A stretch of DNA of 64,000 bases, from NCBI RefSeq assembly GCF_030700285.1, contig NZ_JAUYZJ010000005.1:62001-126000 (forward strand). Reading direction: 5' to 3'. The notes beneath the pieces are model-generated. The model made no database searches and had not been told where the DNA came from. It was given only the letters and a program-made list of their open reading frames with translations. Made by a program: the position numbers and the translations under genes. Shown here piece by piece: positions 26,799 through 39,828 of this stretch; the stretch's first letter is position 1, and the number at the start of each line of letters is the position of its first letter. The stretch is from Methylobacterium sp. NEAU K (GTDB lineage: Bacteria > Pseudomonadota > Alphaproteobacteria > Rhizobiales > Beijerinckiaceae).

Positions 26799-27410
26799 AT
26801 GCTGGATATGAGCTGGGGCGAGGTGATGCTGATCGGCGGCGTCGCCCTCATCGTCATCGGGCCGAAGGATCTGCCGAAGGCGCTTCGCACCGTCGGGCAG
26901 ATCACGTCGAAGCTGCGCCGCATGGCCGGCGAGTTCCAGATGCAGTTCAACGAGGCGATCCGCGAGGCCGAACTCGACGAGGTCCGCCGCGAGGTGGACG
27001 GCATCCGCAACACCGTCCGTAACGCCAGTTCCGGGTTCAACCCGGTTCAGACGATCCGCGACGAGTTGAAGGGCGCCGTCGAGGGGCGTGTCGCCAAGGT
27101 CGGCCCCGAAAGGCCTGATCCCGACGCGACTGGCGCCGGATTGCCGGCGCCGGAGTCCCGCTCTCTCGCAGACGCCACCGCACAGCTTCGAGCTGAGCAG
27201 GAGGCCGCCGCGCCCGGCGGGCCGGAGCAGGCCGCAGAGCCAGCGTCCGGGGCAACCGCAGCGCATCCGCAGCCGCCGCAACTCGCCGCCGTTCCTGAGG
27301 CGCCGCTTCCGGTCCCCGGCTCGGTCGACGATCCGTTCGGTCCCCCGCCGGAGCCGGCGACCACGCACGATTCCCCGATGGACCCGAAGAACGGCGCCGC
27401 CGCCCGATGA
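26799..27410 (+). CDS. tatB: Sec-independent translocase protein TatB
   Basis: A 203-residue TatB: N-terminal membrane helix (Trp-Gly-Glu-Val-Met-Leu-Ile-Gly-Gly, TatB's Glu at residue 8), Gly-Pro hinge, amphipathic helix, and a long Ala/Pro-rich tail of about 100 residues. With TatC it forms the receptor for twin-arginine signal peptides. The tail is longer than in enterobacteria but usual for alphaproteobacteria. Its stop overlaps the tatC start by 4 bases. Confidence 0.95.
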   Translation: MLDMSWGEVMLIGGVALIVIGPKDLPKALRTVGQITSKLRRMAGEFQMQFNEAIREAELDEVRREVDGIRNTVRNASSGFNPVQTIRDELKGAVEGRVAKVGPERPDPDATGAGLPAPESRSLADATAQLRAEQEAAAPGGPEQAAEPASGATAAHPQPPQLAAVPEAPLPVPGSVDDPFGPPPEPATTHDSPMDPKNGAAAR

Positions 27411-28207
27411 TCAGCGAAGCGGATGAGGCCGAGATCGAGGCGTCGCGGGCGCCCCTGCTCGAACATCTGATCGAGCTGCGGTCGCGACTGATCAAGTCGC
27501 TGATCGCCTTCGTGGTGATGTTCTTCGGTTGCTTCTTTTTCTCGCGCGATATCTACAACGTGCTGGTCTATCCGTACGTGTCGATCGTGGGCGCGCAGAA
27601 CGCAGAGCTGATCGCGACGCATTTCCTCGAGCAGGTCTTCACCAACATCAAACTCAGCGTCTTTGGGGCGGCGTTCCTCGCTTTCCCGGTGATCGCCACG
27701 CAGATCTATGCCTTCGTGGCGCCCGGCCTGTACCGCAACGAGCGCAAGGCCTTCCTGCCCTACCTCGTGGCCACGCCAATCTTCTTCGTGCTGGGCGCGC
27801 TGGTGGTGTTCTTCCTGGCGATGCCACTGCTGATCAAATTCTCGGTGTCGCTGCAGCAGGTGGGCGTCGCGGGAGAGCCGACGATCAAGCTTCTGCCCAA
27901 GGTCGACGAGTATCTCTCGCTGATCATGACGCTGATCTTCGCCTTCGGCATCGCGTTCCAGCTGCCGGTCATCCTGACCCTGCTCGGCCAGATCGGGATC
28001 ATCGACGCGGCCTTCCTGCGCGAGAAGCGCCGCTACGCCATCGTGCTGGTCTTCGTTGCCGCCGCCGTGCTGACGCCGCCGGACGTGATCTCCCAGCTCT
28101 CGCTCGCGGTGCCGATGCTGCTCCTCTACGAGGCCTCGGTATTCTCCGTTGCCCGCGTCGAGAAGCTGCGCGCGGCGCGGCGGGTCGCCGATGGGCTCGA
28201 TCCGTAG
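27407..28207 (+). CDS. tatC: twin-arginine translocase subunit TatC
   Basis: A 266-residue inner-membrane protein with six membrane helices, beginning with the conserved Glu-His-Leu-x-Glu-Leu-Arg-x-Arg motif near residue 20 and containing the Phe-x-Ala-Phe-Val-Ala-Pro-Gly-Leu-Tyr-x-x-Glu loop. It recognises the Arg-Arg signal peptide. ATG overlaps tatB by 4 bases. It converges on kdpE; serS, often next in related genomes, is absent here. Confidence 0.96.
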   Translation: MISEADEAEIEASRAPLLEHLIELRSRLIKSLIAFVVMFFGCFFFSRDIYNVLVYPYVSIVGAQNAELIATHFLEQVFTNIKLSVFGAAFLAFPVIATQIYAFVAPGLYRNERKAFLPYLVATPIFFVLGALVVFFLAMPLLIKFSVSLQQVGVAGEPTIKLLPKVDEYLSLIMTLIFAFGIAFQLPVILTLLGQIGIIDAAFLREKRRYAIVLVFVAAAVLTPPDVISQLSLAVPMLLLYEASVFSVARVEKLRAARRVADGLDP

Positions 28208-28237
28208 GAGCCAGCCGAGCGATCCGGCAGCCTCCCG

Positions 28238-28927
28238 TCATGACTCCGGCGCGCGCAGGCGGTAGCCGACCCCGGTCTCGGTGAGCAGGTAGCGCGGACG
28301 CTCCGGGTCCGGCTCCAGCTTCTGGCGCAGCTGGCGCATGTACACGCGCAGGTATTGCGGGTCCGACGAGGACGGTGCGTGTCGCATGAGCTGCGCGTGG
28401 GTCAGGACCTTCCCCGCGTGCTGCACCAGCACGCGGAGGAAATCGTATTCCCGCGGTGACAGTTTTACCTCGCGTTCGCCCAAGCGCACGATCCGGCGCA
28501 CGAGATCGACCGACAGGTCGTCGAGCCGGAATACCGGCCGCTCGCCCTGCATGGCGAGGCGGTGGCGGAGCGCAGCGCGGATACGGGCCAGCAGCTCGTT
28601 CATGCCGAAGGGCTTGGTGACGTAGTCGTCCGCCCCGAGATCCAGGGCCTCGACCTTGCCGCGCTCATCGTCGCGGCTCGACAGCACGACGACGGGCAGG
28701 TCCGGCCACCGCTCGCGGATCGCGGACAGCAGCGCATGGCCCGCCATGTCGGGCAGGCCGAGATCGAGGATCGCGAGGTCGACGCCGCCGCCGGCCAGGG
28801 CTGATAGGGCCGACGCGCCGTCCGCGGCCTCCACCACCGCGTAGTCCTGCGTGCCGAGGCCGGTGCGGAGCAGCCGGCGGATAGGTGGCTCGTCGTCGAT
28901 CACGAGGATGCGGGCTGGCGCGCTCAC
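28238..28927 (-). CDS. kdpE: response regulator KdpE (OmpR family)
   Basis: A 229-residue two-domain regulator: receiver (about 1-120; Asp-Asp pocket near residue 11, acceptor Asp in Leu-Ala-Ile-Leu-Asp-Leu-Gly-Leu-Pro, Lys in Val-Thr-Lys-Pro-Phe) and a winged-helix DNA-binding domain (Leu-Ser-Pro-Arg-Glu-Tyr-Asp-Phe-Leu; [10 protein letters not shown]). It activates kdp expression under K+ limitation or osmotic stress after phosphorylation by KdpD. Its start overlaps the kdpD stop by 4 bases, last in the operon. Confidence 0.95.
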   Translation of the reverse strand: MSAPARILVIDDEPPIRRLLRTGLGTQDYAVVEAADGASALSALAGGGVDLAILDLGLPDMAGHALLSAIRERWPDLPVVVLSSRDDERGKVEALDLGADDYVTKPFGMNELLARIRAALRHRLAMQGERPVFRLDDLSVDLVRRIVRLGEREVKLSPREYDFLRVLVQHAGKVLTHAQLMRHAPSSSDPQYLRVYMRQLRQKLEPDPERPRYLLTETGVGYRLRAPES

Positions 28928-31638
28928 GCGGCACTCTCCAGGGCAGGGCGGTCCGGCACAGGCAGGATCACGGTGAAGACCGCACCCGTGCGGTCCGGGC
29001 GATTCCCGGCGGAGATCGTGCCGCCCATCGCCTCGACGAAGCCCCGAGCGATGGCGAGACCCAGCCCGGTGCCGGCGCGGACGCGGTCGCCTTTGCGGAC
29101 CCGGTAGAACTTGTCGAACACGCGCTCCCGATCCTCCTCGGCGAGACCCTCCCCCTCGTCCAGGATCTCGATGCTCACGCGTTTGCGCTGTGTCCGCGCC
29201 CGTATCGTGACGCGGCTCCCCTCGGGCGCGTATTTGGCGGCGTTGTCGAGCAGGTTGACCAGCACCTGCTCGAACAGCACCGCATCGAGGTCGAGCGGCG
29301 GCAGATCGGGGCCGAGGTCGAGCACCACCCGCTCGGGGGCGAGCGTGCGCTCGACCCGTTTCAATGCCGTGGCGACGATCTCGCCGAGATCGTGAAGCCC
29401 GCGGTTCGGCGCCACCGCTCCGGCTTCCAGGCGGGTCATGTCGAGCAGGTTGGCGATGAATCGGTTCAGGCGTTCCGCCTCTGCAATGACGGTGCCGATG
29501 AGGTCCGCCTTGGCGTCGGGATCGAGGCCCGCGTCGAGGTCGCGCAGGGTCGTGGCGGCGCCGAGTACGCTGGCAAGCGGCGTCCGCAAGTCATGTGAGA
29601 TGGAGGTCAGCAGCGCCTGCCGCAGGCGCTCGGTCTCGGCGGAGCGCTCGGCCCGGTCGAGATCTTCCACGAGGTGGACGCGCTCGATGGCCAGCGCCCC
29701 CTGGTCGGCGAGCGCGTCGAGGAGGCGGCGGCTATCGGGGGTCAGCAGGGGTCCCTGGCCGTCGGCGTCGATGCCGACCACCCCGATGATGCCGCGACCG
29801 GTTCGCATCGGCAGGAACAGGCGCTTCGCTCCCGGCAGGGTATCGGCGCCGCGGCCGGCCGGCCGGTCGTTGTCGAACGCCCAGCGGGCGGCGGCGAGGT
29901 CCGCCTCGTCGAGGGTGTCCTCGGGCGGGTAGCCGGCGCGCACGCCGAGGGTGCCGTCCTCCGGCAGGATCAGCACGACCCGGACCTTCAGCATCGCGGC
30001 GACCTGATAGGCGGTCGCCCACAGAACGTCGTCCAGGGTGCCGCAGCTCGCGAGCTTGCGGCTGAAGCCGTAAAGAGTCTCGGTGGTCCGTGCGCGCGAA
30101 CCGGCAATCAGCGCCTGCTCCCGCGTCCGCGCCGTGAGGTTCGAAACCAGCACGGCGACCACCGCGAAGAAGAACAGCGCCGCGATGTTGGTCGGGTCGG
30201 CGATGGTGAAGGTGTAGAGGGGCGGCAGGAAGAAAAAGTTGTAGGCAAGCGACGAGGCCGCGACCGCGACGAGCGAGGGATAGAGGCCGAAGCGGACCGC
30301 CACCGCCACCACCGCGGTGAGGAAGACGAGGTCCACGGTCTCGATCCCGACCAGCGGCTGGACCAGCTCGGCGAGGCCGAGCGAGGCTGCTACCGCAGCG
30401 AGGGCGATCACCAACGGCAGCGCCCAGGGCCGCTTCTCTCGGGCCGTGCTCACGCGCTGCCCGAGCTTCGGGACGGCTGCGCCGACCTGATCTCCGGCAA
30501 TCACGTGGACGCTGATCGCACCGGAGCGCCGCACGAGTTCGTGCACCACCGAGCCGTGGAGAATCTCGAACAACCGCGAGCGGCCCGACTTGCCGACCAC
30601 GATGTGGGTGACGTTCTGCGTCTCTGCGTAGGCGATCACGGCTTCCGCGATGCTCTCGCCGATGCCCGGCACGGTCACGGTCTCGCCGCCGAGTCGGTCG
30701 GCCAGCCGCAGGGTCTCGGCCAGCCGGTCGCGGGCCGGCTCGGGCAGCGTCGCCGAGCGCCTCGTCTCCACCGCGAGCGCGATGAACGGGGCACGCAGCC
30801 GGTCGGCGAGCCGCTTGGCGTAGCGCACGAGTCCGGGCGCCGAGGCATCGTCACTGACGCAGACGAGGACGCGCTCGCCTGCGGCCCAAGGGCCGGCGAT
30901 GGCGTGCGCCTGCATGTGGGTGAGGAGCTGCGCGTCGACGCGCTGGGCGGTTGCCCGCAGCGCCAGCTCGCGCAAGGCCGTGAGATTGCCGGGCGAGAAG
31001 TAGCCGGCGAGGGCCCGCTCGGCGTGGTGGGGCAGGTAGACCTTGCCGGCCTTCATCCGGGCCATGAGTTCGTCGGGCGCGAGATCGACGACCTCGATGT
31101 CGTCCGCCGCATCCAGCACGGCGTCCGGCACGGTCTCGCGGACCCGCACCCGCGTGATCTGCGCCACGACGTCGTTCAGGCTCTCGACGTGCTGGATGTT
31201 GAGCGTGGTGTAGACGTCGATCCCGGCCGCCAGGATCTCCTCCACGTCCTGATAGCGCTTCGGATGGCGCGAGCCCGGAGCGTTGGTGTGGGCGAGCTCG
31301 TCGACCAGCGCCAGCGCCGGTCGGCGGGCGAGCAGCGCGTCGAGATCCATCTCGGCGAGGCTGCTGCCCTTGTAATCGACCTGTCGGCGGGGAAGCATCT
31401 CGAGCCCCCGGAGCAGCTCCTCGGTCTCGCCGCGGCCGTGCGTCTCCACGACGGCCGCGACCACGTCGATGCCGTCGCGCAGGCGAGCATGCGCCGCCGT
31501 CAGCATCTCGTAGGTCTTGCCGACACCAGGAGCGGCGCCGAGGAAGATCTGCAGGCGGCCGCGCACGCCGCCCGCCCGCCGCGTCTGGGCCAACAGCGCG
31601 TCGGGCGAAGGTCTGGTGTCGCGCCGGCTCTCGGGCAT
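28924..31638 (-). CDS. kdpD: sensor histidine kinase KdpD
   Basis: A 904-residue K+-responsive kinase. The N-terminal KdpD domain carries Walker A Gly-Ala-Ala-Pro-Gly-Val-Gly-Lys-Thr (about 32-40) and Walker-B-like Leu-Val-Asp-Glu-Leu-Ala-His-Thr-Asn; a universal-stress-protein domain follows at about 250-370, then four membrane helices (about 400-500), a GAF-like region, and HisKA with His682 in Ser-His-Asp-Leu-Arg-Thr-Pro-Leu and an HATPase domain. It phosphorylates and dephosphorylates KdpE. It is downstream of kdpC with 12 bases between, and no frameshift is seen. Confidence 0.96.
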   Translation of the reverse strand: MPESRRDTRPSPDALLAQTRRAGGVRGRLQIFLGAAPGVGKTYEMLTAAHARLRDGIDVVAAVVETHGRGETEELLRGLEMLPRRQVDYKGSSLAEMDLDALLARRPALALVDELAHTNAPGSRHPKRYQDVEEILAAGIDVYTTLNIQHVESLNDVVAQITRVRVRETVPDAVLDAADDIEVVDLAPDELMARMKAGKVYLPHHAERALAGYFSPGNLTALRELALRATAQRVDAQLLTHMQAHAIAGPWAAGERVLVCVSDDASAPGLVRYAKRLADRLRAPFIALAVETRRSATLPEPARDRLAETLRLADRLGGETVTVPGIGESIAEAVIAYAETQNVTHIVVGKSGRSRLFEILHGSVVHELVRRSGAISVHVIAGDQVGAAVPKLGQRVSTAREKRPWALPLVIALAAVAASLGLAELVQPLVGIETVDLVFLTAVVAVAVRFGLYPSLVAVAASSLAYNFFFLPPLYTFTIADPTNIAALFFFAVVAVLVSNLTARTREQALIAGSRARTTETLYGFSRKLASCGTLDDVLWATAYQVAAMLKVRVVLILPEDGTLGVRAGYPPEDTLDEADLAAARWAFDNDRPAGRGADTLPGAKRLFLPMRTGRGIIGVVGIDADGQGPLLTPDSRRLLDALADQGALAIERVHLVEDLDRAERSAETERLRQALLTSISHDLRTPLASVLGAATTLRDLDAGLDPDAKADLIGTVIAEAERLNRFIANLLDMTRLEAGAVAPNRGLHDLGEIVATALKRVERTLAPERVVLDLGPDLPPLDLDAVLFEQVLVNLLDNAAKYAPEGSRVTIRARTQRKRVSIEILDEGEGLAEEDRERVFDKFYRVRKGDRVRAGTGLGLAIARGFVEAMGGTISAGNRPDRTGAVFTVILPVPDRPALESAA

Positions 31639-31650
31639 GGGGCGTTGTAG

Positions 31651-32256
31651 CTAGCCCGGCGGCAGGGCGTCGAGGGCGAGGTTCAGTTCCAGCACGTTCA
31701 CGCGCTTCTCGCCGACCACGCCGAGGAGCCGGTCCGCGGTGTTGGCAGCCACCAGGGCGCGCACGCGAGGCTCGGGCAGGCCCCGGGCCCTGGCGACGCG
31801 GGGAACCTGGAACTCGGCCGCCTCCGGGGAGATGTCCGGATCGAGCCCGGAACCGCTGGTCGTGACGAGGTCGACGGGGATCGCGCTGCCGGGATTGTCG
31901 GATCTGAGCGTCTCAAGGTCCCCCTTGATCCGCTCGGACAGAGCCGCGCTGGTCGGCCCGAGATTGGCGCCGCCGGAATTGGCGGCGTTGTAGGGCACCG
32001 GGATTGTCTTAGTCACATCGGCCGGGTCCGGTGCGGTCGTCGCCGAAGGGCGGCCGTGGAAGTAACGGGCTTCGGCGAAGGGCTGGCCGATCAGACGCGA
32101 GCCGACGACGCGGCCGCCGCGCTCGATCAGGCTGCCTTCCGCTTGCCGGGGGAGGAGGGTCTGCGCCAGTCCGGTGACGGCCAGCGGATAGGCGAGACCG
32201 GTGATCGCCGTCAGAGCGACGATCAGCACGAGGGCGGGACGGATAAGGGTGATCAT
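31651..32256 (-). CDS. kdpC: potassium-transporting ATPase subunit KdpC
   Basis: A 201-residue single-span membrane protein. N-terminal helix (about 5-30) is followed by the periplasmic part with family motifs Gly-Ser-x-Leu-Ile-Gly-Gln and Tyr-Phe-His-Gly-Arg-Pro-Ser, Ser-Gly-Gly-Ala-Asn-Leu-Gly-Pro, and [10 protein letters not shown]. It stabilises the KdpFABC pump. The ATG at 32256 is chosen for the classic N-terminus; the longer frame upstream runs antisense-like through kdpB and is a shadow. Confidence 0.96.
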   Translation of the reverse strand: MITLIRPALVLIVALTAITGLAYPLAVTGLAQTLLPRQAEGSLIERGGRVVGSRLIGQPFAEARYFHGRPSATTAPDPADVTKTIPVPYNAANSGGANLGPTSAALSERIKGDLETLRSDNPGSAIPVDLVTTSGSGLDPDISPEAAEFQVPRVARARGLPEPRVRALVAANTADRLLGVVGEKRVNVLELNLALDALPPG

Positions 32257-32270
32257 GGCGGTAGATCCGG

Positions 32271-34382
<2,112 letters not shown>

Positions 34383-34442
34383 GACGGGGTGTCCGAACAG
34401 GGGGCTGGGCGGCCCGGCGCGGCGCCGGGTCTGCGTGCGTGG

Positions 34443-34643
34443 TCAGGGGGCGAGGGTTCGCCCGAGCATGGCGGCCGCGGCGGCCAGGGCGAGGCCGCCG
34501 AGCAGCGCGACGCCGAGGAGCGCCAGGATCAGGTCTGAGGTCCTGGCGGCCGCGGCCGCCGGCCGGCCGCTCCGAGGGGGCGGCGACCGGTGCGGCATCA
34601 GCCGATGGCGCGGGACCCGCCGCGGCGGGATGACGTGGCGCAT
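34443..34643 (-). CDS. possible 66-residue single-span protein between kdpA and kdpB
   Basis: An ATG-started frame lying 3 bases after the kdpA stop (TGAGCCATG), a spacing typical of translational coupling. The first 35 residues are Arg/Pro-rich; residues about 38-60 are a strong Leu/Ala/Gly membrane helix. No match to KdpF, which has its own gene at the operon head. It may be a lineage-specific accessory subunit or a spacer frame; codon use is GC3-rich like a real gene. Confidence 0.4.
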   Translation of the reverse strand: MRHVIPPRRVPRHRLMPHRSPPPRSGRPAAAAARTSDLILALLGVALLGGLALAAAAAMLGRTLAP

Positions 34644-34646
34644 GGC

Positions 34647-36362
34647 TCAGCCCCCCGTGGCGAAGGTCTGGCCGGCCGCGCCCGCGAGGTGCTCGACGAT
34701 CGGTCCGAGCGCCAGGGATGGAAAGAAGGTCAGGCCGCCGACGATCAGGATCACCCCGACCAGCAGCCCGATGAACAGGCCGCCATCCGTCGGGAAGGTG
34801 CCCGCCGAGGCCGGGACCGTTTTCTTGGCCGCGAGCGACCCGGCGATGGCGAGCGCCGGCACGATCACGAAGAACCGCCCGACCAGCATGCCGGCAGCCA
34901 GCATCGTGTTGTAGAACAAGGTGTTCCCCGAGAGCCCGGCGAAGGCCGAACCGTTGTTGGCCGCCGCCGAGGTGAAGGCGTAGAGGATCTCCGAAAAGCC
35001 GTGCGGTCCGGCATTTGCGGGGCCCGCGAGCCCGGCCGCCACGACGGTGGCGACGGCGGTGCCCCCGAGCATCATCAGCGGCAGGCACAGGATGGCCAGC
35101 ATCGCCATCTTCACCTCGCGCGCGTCGATCTTCTTGCCGAGGTATTCCGGCGTGCGCCCGACCATGAGGCCGGCCACGAAGATCGCGACGATCACGAAGA
35201 CCAGCATGCCGTAGAGCCCGGCGCCGACGCCGCCGACGATGATCTCGCCAAGCTGCATGTTGATGAGCGGGATCAGGCCGCCGAGCGCCGTGAAGGCGTC
35301 GTGCATGGCGTTGACCGCGCCGCAGGACGCGGCGGTGGTGACAACCGCGAAGAGCGCCGAGCCGACGATGCCGAACCGGACCTCCTTGCCCTCGAGGTTC
35401 CCGCCGGTCAGCCCGAAGGCGTGGAGCACGGAGCTGCCGCTCGCCTCGGCCCAGTAGGTCACAGCGGTTCCGGCGAGGAACAGCACCGCCATTGCCGCGA
35501 GGATCGCCCAGCCCTGCTTCTCGTCGCGGACCATGCGGCCAAACACGTTGGTGAGCGCTGCCCCGAGCGCGAAGATCGAGACCATCTGGACGAGGTTCGA
35601 CAGCGCCGTCGGATTCTCGAACGGATGGGCGGCGTTGGCGTTGAAGAAGCCGCCGCCGTTCGTGCCGAGCATCTTGATCGCGACCTGGCTGGCCACGGGA
35701 CCGACCGCGATCGTCTGCTTGGCGCCCTCCAGTGTCGTCGCGTCGATATACGGCTGAAGCGTCTGCGGGATGCCCTGCCACACCAGGAACAGCGCGTAGG
35801 GCACGCAGAGCGGGAGCAGCACGTAGAGGGTGCAGCGGGTGACATCGATCCAGAACGAGCCCACCGTTTTGGCCGAGGCGCGGGAGAAGCCGCGGATCAG
35901 CGCGACCGCCAGGGCGATGCCGGTGGCGGCGGAGAGGAAGTTCTGGTGCGTCAGCGCCAGCATCTGGGACAGATACGAGAGCGTGCTCTCGCCCCCGTAA
36001 TTCTGCCAGTTGGTGTTCGTGACGAAGCTCGCCGCCGTATTGAAGGCGAGGTCTGGCGCGACCTCTCCCTGGCCAGCCGGGTTGAAGGGCAGCACGGTCT
36101 GGAGGCGCAACAGCCCGTACAGAACCAGGAAGCCGAGCGCGTGGAAGAGCAGCATCGCCACCGCGTAGGACTGCCAGTCCTGCTCGTGGTCGGGACGGAT
36201 GCCGGCCACGCGGTAAAGCCCGCGCTCGACGGGGCCGAGCACGGGCGAGAGGAACGTGCGCTCGCCGGTGAAGACGTGCGTCATGTACAGACCGAGCGGA
36301 CGCACGAGCGCCAGCACGATCGCGCAGAACAGCGCGATCTGGATCCAGCCGTTGATGGTCAT
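34647..36362 (-). CDS. kdpA: potassium-transporting ATPase subunit KdpA
   Basis: A 571-residue K+-channel-like subunit with ten or so membrane helices and several selectivity-filter loops, such as [10 protein letters not shown]-x-Ala-His-Pro-Phe-Glu-Asn and Thr-Asn-Thr-Asn-Trp-Gln-x-Tyr-Gly-Gly-Glu. It binds and passes K+ coupled to KdpB. Length is normal. kdpF lies 19 bases upstream. Confidence 0.97.
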   Translation of the reverse strand: MTINGWIQIALFCAIVLALVRPLGLYMTHVFTGERTFLSPVLGPVERGLYRVAGIRPDHEQDWQSYAVAMLLFHALGFLVLYGLLRLQTVLPFNPAGQGEVAPDLAFNTAASFVTNTNWQNYGGESTLSYLSQMLALTHQNFLSAATGIALAVALIRGFSRASAKTVGSFWIDVTRCTLYVLLPLCVPYALFLVWQGIPQTLQPYIDATTLEGAKQTIAVGPVASQVAIKMLGTNGGGFFNANAAHPFENPTALSNLVQMVSIFALGAALTNVFGRMVRDEKQGWAILAAMAVLFLAGTAVTYWAEASGSSVLHAFGLTGGNLEGKEVRFGIVGSALFAVVTTAASCGAVNAMHDAFTALGGLIPLINMQLGEIIVGGVGAGLYGMLVFVIVAIFVAGLMVGRTPEYLGKKIDAREVKMAMLAILCLPLMMLGGTAVATVVAAGLAGPANAGPHGFSEILYAFTSAAANNGSAFAGLSGNTLFYNTMLAAGMLVGRFFVIVPALAIAGSLAAKKTVPASAGTFPTDGGLFIGLLVGVILIVGGLTFFPSLALGPIVEHLAGAAGQTFATGG

Positions 36363-36381
36363 GGGTGAGTTCTCGCGTCGC

Positions 36382-36471
36382 TCAGAACCGCTCGGGGCGG
36401 ACGAGGGCGTAGGTGAGGTAGACGAAGAGCAGAGCGGTCACGGCACCGCCGAGTATGTAATCGAGGGTCAT
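36382..36471 (-). CDS. kdpF: potassium-transporting ATPase subunit KdpF
   Basis: A 29-residue single-helix protein starting Met-Thr-Leu-Asp-Tyr-Ile-Leu-Gly-Gly and ending Tyr-Ala-Leu-Val-Arg-Pro-Glu-Arg-Phe, the classic KdpF pattern (the Arg-Pro-Glu-Arg-Phe end is diagnostic). KdpF is a lipid-like stabiliser of the KdpABC complex in the inner membrane. It lies immediately upstream of kdpA, its normal place, and is easily missed because of its size. Confidence 0.93.
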   Translation of the reverse strand: MTLDYILGGAVTALLFVYLTYALVRPERF

Positions 36472-36478
36472 GTCAGCC

Positions 36479-36562
36479 TCACAGGCGCACGCAGACCGCG
36501 GCGTAGGCCGCGGCGAGTGCGAAGAAGGCGAGACCTGCCGCTACGAAGACGAGGTCGAGCAT
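36479..36562 (-). CDS. 27-residue membrane micro-protein at head of kdp operon
   Basis: A frame of 27 residues, beginning Met-Leu-Asp-Leu-Val-Phe-Val-Ala and ending Ala-Val-Cys-Val-Arg-Leu, is one hydrophobic helix with a positive end. The stop lies 7 bases before kdpF. Similar unnamed micro-proteins, with a Leu/Phe-rich helix ending in a basic residue, sit before kdpF in other bacteria as far as I recall, so it is probably a real gene, perhaps a Kdp assembly factor. Function unknown. Confidence 0.65.
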   Translation of the reverse strand: MLDLVFVAAGLAFFALAAAYAAVCVRL

Positions 36563-36803
36563 CGGCTGAGGGCTCCGGCCCGCGCCGCGTCCGTTCGGGG
36601 ATTCGATCGGTGCGCCGCGCTGACCCGGACATGCTCGCGTCTCCGTGAGGATGCGAGACGATCAGCGGGTCCGGCGCGTTAGGATCGCATAAGGAAACGA
36701 CCCATCCGACGCGCGGCCCATCGCAATACGGCGCGCCTGCTCCCTCGTCATCGGGAGGTGACGCGCCGTCGAGCCGCTCGGTTGGGAATGCGGCGTTCGA
36801 AGC

Positions 36804-38075
36804 CTATTCGGCGCGCAGCAGCACGTGCCGCTTCTTGCCGAAGGACAGCTTGATCACGCCGTCCTGAGTCAGGTCCGCAAGCCTGAGCAACGCCTTCTCG
36901 TCCGTCACCGGCACGTCGTTGACGCGCAGGCCCCCACCCTTGATCTGCCGTCGCGCCTCACTGGTCGAGGGCACGAGCTTGGCGATCTCCGGCCCGAAGG
37001 CCGTCAGTACGCCAAGCCCCGCCTCAAGAGCTGCCGCGGGCACGGTGACGCTGGGCAGGTCAGCGGCCAGCGTCCCCTCCACAAAGGTCTTCCGCGCCGT
37101 CTCGGCGGCGGTCTCAGCGGCGTCCCGGCCGTGCATCAGCGCCGTGGCCTCGGTGGCGAGCACCATCTTGGCCGCGTTGATCTCTGAGCCGGCGAGGGCG
37201 GCGAGCCGCGCGATCTCGCCCATCGGCAGCAGCGTGAACAGCCTGAGGAAACGGGCCACGTCCGCGTCCTCGGTGTTCCGCCAGAACTGCCAGTAATCGT
37301 AGGGCTTCAGCATCTCCGGGTTGAGCCAGACGGCGCCGGCAGCGGTCTTGCCCATCTTGGCGCCCGAGGACGTGGTCAGCAGCGGGCAAGTCAGCGCGTA
37401 GAGCTGCGGCGTTCCCATGCGCCGGCCGAGATCGATGCCGTTGACGATGTTGCCCCACTGGTCCGAGCCGCCCATCTGCATCACGCAGCCGTAGCGGCGG
37501 TTCAGCTCCACGAAGTCGTAGGACTGGAGGATCATGTAGTTGAATTCCAGGAACGAGAGTTCCTGGTCGCGCTCGAGGCGCAGGCGTACGCTGTCCATCG
37601 ACAGCATCCTGTTCACCGAAAAGTGGCGGCCAACGTCGCGCAGCATCTCGATGTAGTTGAGCTTTGTCAGCCACTCGGCATTGTCGACCATCACGGCGTC
37701 GCCGGCCCCCTCGCCGAAGCGCAGGAACCGGTCGAAGGTCTTGCGGATCTCGGCCTTGTTGGCGTCGATCTGCTCCACCGTCAGGATTTTACGGGTCTCG
37801 TCGCGGCCGGAGGGGTCGCCGACCCGGGTGGTGCCGCCGCCCATCAGCGCGATCGGCCGGCCGCCGGTGGCCTGGAGCCAGTGCAGCATCATGATCGACA
37901 ACAGGTGCCCGACATGAAGCGAAGGCGCCGTGCAATCGTAGCCGACATATGTGGTCAGCCGTCCCTCCACGGCCGCCGCGTCGATCCCGGCAAGGTCGGA
38001 GGTCTGGTGAATGTAGCCGCGCTCGGTCAGGATCCGCAGGAAGTCGGATTTCGGCGCGAAGCTCTCGGCGGTCAT
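36804..38075 (-). CDS. tyrS: tyrosyl-tRNA synthetase
   Basis: A 423-residue class Ic synthetase, normal TyrRS length. It attaches tyrosine to tRNA-Tyr. HIGH-type motif: His-Val-Gly-His-Leu; tyrosine-binding Tyr-Asp-Phe and [11 protein letters not shown]; KMSKS counterpart Lys-Met-Gly-Lys-Thr. A C-terminal S4 RNA-binding domain (about 360-423) is present. I chose the ATG at 38075 (Met-Thr-Ala-Glu-Ser-Phe); the frame extends upstream as arginine-rich shadow. Divergent from anmK. Confidence 0.96.
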   Translation of the reverse strand: MTAESFAPKSDFLRILTERGYIHQTSDLAGIDAAAVEGRLTTYVGYDCTAPSLHVGHLLSIMMLHWLQATGGRPIALMGGGTTRVGDPSGRDETRKILTVEQIDANKAEIRKTFDRFLRFGEGAGDAVMVDNAEWLTKLNYIEMLRDVGRHFSVNRMLSMDSVRLRLERDQELSFLEFNYMILQSYDFVELNRRYGCVMQMGGSDQWGNIVNGIDLGRRMGTPQLYALTCPLLTTSSGAKMGKTAAGAVWLNPEMLKPYDYWQFWRNTEDADVARFLRLFTLLPMGEIARLAALAGSEINAAKMVLATEATALMHGRDAAETAAETARKTFVEGTLAADLPSVTVPAAALEAGLGVLTAFGPEIAKLVPSTSEARRQIKGGGLRVNDVPVTDEKALLRLADLTQDGVIKLSFGKKRHVLLRAE

Positions 38076-38199
38076 GGCAGCGGTCTCGGGTCGCGAGCCG
38101 GCGCGACAGGCCGAAGCTCTGCGTGCTAACTCGCGCTTGGGTTCAGGATACGGCGCGCTCATAGCAGGGCGTTGGCCGAAAGGCACGGGGCTGGGCGGC

Positions 38200-39339
38200 A
38201 TGGCGATGATGCGCGCGATCGGGCTGATGAGCGGCACCTCGCTGGATGGCGTCGATATCGCGCTGATCGAGACCGACGGCGAGCAGGTCCACGTGGTCAA
38301 GGGCCACAACAACTTCCTGGAGCCGCTCGGGCCCAACGGCTATCGCGGCTATTCCGACACGGAGAAGGCGCTGCTGCGCGCCGCGACCAAGGACGCCGAG
38401 GCGGTGCTCCATCCGGGCGACCGGCCCGGGCGGCTGCCCGAGGCGGAGGCCTTCGTCACGCAGGCCCATGCCGAAGCAGTCGAGCGGTTCCTGGCCGAGA
38501 ACGGCCTGAGCGCGACGGCGATCGACGTCATCGGATTCCACGGTCAGACCGTGATTCACCGGCCGGACCAGCGGATCTCGATCCAGATCGGCGACGGGCA
38601 GGCGCTGGCGGACCGGCTCGGCATAGCGGTGGTCTCGGACTTGCGCCGGGCCGACATCGAGGCCGGTGGCCAGGGCGCGCCGCTGGTGCCGGTGTTCCAC
38701 AAGGCCCTGGCCGAGGCTTCGGGATTCGACGGCCCGTTCGGCATCCTCAACATCGGCGGCGTCGCCAATGCGACGCTGATCGATTCCAAGGGCGGCGTGA
38801 TCGCCTTCGACACCGGGCCCGGCAACGCCCTGATCGACGAGTGGATGCAGGAGCGCGAGGGCAAGAATCTCGACGACGGCGGCCGCACCGCCGCCCGCGG
38901 CCGCGCCGACGAGCAGCTGCTCGCCTGGCTGCTGATGCACCCGTTCTTCTTTCGCCGGCCGCCGAAGTCGCTGGATCGGAACTGGTTCTCGCACAAGCTC
39001 GCTGGGCAGCTCTCCACGGAGGACGGCGCCGCGACGCTCACCGCCTTCACGGCGCGGGCGGTGGCGCGGGCGCTCGATCACGCACCCGAGATTCCGACCC
39101 GCTGGATCGTCGCCGGTGGCGGCGCGCGCAACGGCGAGCTTGTGCGTCTGCTGAATTACCATCTGCGCGCCGAGATCACGACCGCGGACGCCATCGGCTG
39201 GTCTTCCGCCTATCTGGAGGCGCAGGCCTTCGCGTATCTCGCGGTGCGCTCCCTAAAAGGGCTGCCGATCACCTTCCCGTCGACCACGGGTGTCCGCGAG
39301 GCGATGACCGGCGGCGTGCTGGCGCGGCCGAATGCCTGA
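38200..39339 (+). CDS. anmK: anhydro-N-acetylmuramic acid kinase
   Basis: A 379-residue ASKHA-fold kinase. It opens the 1,6-anhydro ring and phosphorylates anhydroMurNAc to MurNAc-6-phosphate in peptidoglycan recycling. The N-terminal ATP loop [10 protein letters not shown] is exact; Gly-Phe-His-Gly-Gln-Thr-Val, Phe-Asp-Thr-Gly-Pro-Gly-Asn and Gly-Gly-Gly-Ala-Arg-Asn are further family motifs. It is next to tyrS, a common pairing in alphaproteobacteria. ATG at 38200 gives Met-Ala-Met-Met-Arg-Ala-Ile-Gly; starts 6 or 9 bases later are possible. Confidence 0.95.
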   Translation: MAMMRAIGLMSGTSLDGVDIALIETDGEQVHVVKGHNNFLEPLGPNGYRGYSDTEKALLRAATKDAEAVLHPGDRPGRLPEAEAFVTQAHAEAVERFLAENGLSATAIDVIGFHGQTVIHRPDQRISIQIGDGQALADRLGIAVVSDLRRADIEAGGQGAPLVPVFHKALAEASGFDGPFGILNIGGVANATLIDSKGGVIAFDTGPGNALIDEWMQEREGKNLDDGGRTAARGRADEQLLAWLLMHPFFFRRPPKSLDRNWFSHKLAGQLSTEDGAATLTAFTARAVARALDHAPEIPTRWIVAGGGARNGELVRLLNYHLRAEITTADAIGWSSAYLEAQAFAYLAVRSLKGLPITFPSTTGVREAMTGGVLARPNA

Positions 39340-39348
39340 TCCCCGACG

Positions 39349-39828
39349 GTGAAACGAATGGCCGGCCGGTCGGTTGGTCCCGGACGCGTCGGAACGGGAC
39401 TTGAGACCTTGGCCGAGACCCGCCTCCGCTATCACGACGGCATCGAGAGGCCGGCCCCGAAGGCGAACGAGACCGTCGGCGGCCTCATTGCGTCGATGAC
39501 CCGCGAGAGTGAGACCAGAGCCGAACGCTGCGGGCGTTCCGTGGGAGCATCGCACGCCGAGGGGGCGACCCATCCGGCGATCGTGCGTTTCGCTCAGGCA
39601 CCGCGCGAGCTTCCGAGAGACAGCCTCACCACCCACCGGGGCGTGGCGATCGAGGTGCTGGACGTCGCGGGCGCGGCACTGCGCGGCCACGGCGCGACGA
39701 CGCAAGACTTCGTGCTCGCCACCGGCCCGGCCTTCCGAAAGCCGGACGCCAGGAGCTTCCTGGGCAGCATGAAGCACCTCGAAATCGGTACGACGGCAGG
39801 TGCGGGCTTGATGCGAGCCACCGAGTGA
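39349..39828 (+). pseudogene. catalase-family fragment, internally deleted and truncated
   Basis: The 159-residue product shows pieces of the catalase-like (small, heme-peroxidase) family in order: Tyr-His-Asp-Gly-Ile-Glu near residue 28, then Ser-His-Ala-Glu-Gly, then Ile-Val-Arg-Phe-Ala, Thr-His-Arg-Gly-Val-Ala-Ile-Glu-Val and Thr-Gln-Asp-Phe-Val-Leu-Ala. Intact members have about 350 residues. About 20-30 residues seem to be missing between Ser-His-Ala-Glu and Val-Arg-Phe, and everything after Phe-Leu-Gly-x-x-Lys is absent. It lacks the C-terminal heme-iron-ligand Tyr region, so activity is unlikely. The stop overlaps the next gene's GTG (GTGA). Confidence 0.65.

Noticed and set aside
29674-31650. 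Plus-strand open frame of 658 codons opposite kdpD
   Set aside because: Same reason: shadow of kdpD, whose Walker A and His682 motif are intact on the other strand.
36563-36803. KdpE binding box upstream of the kdp operon
   Set aside because: A T-rich patch (around 36680-36700) looks suggestive, but I could not match a convincing KdpE site; promoter mapping would be needed.
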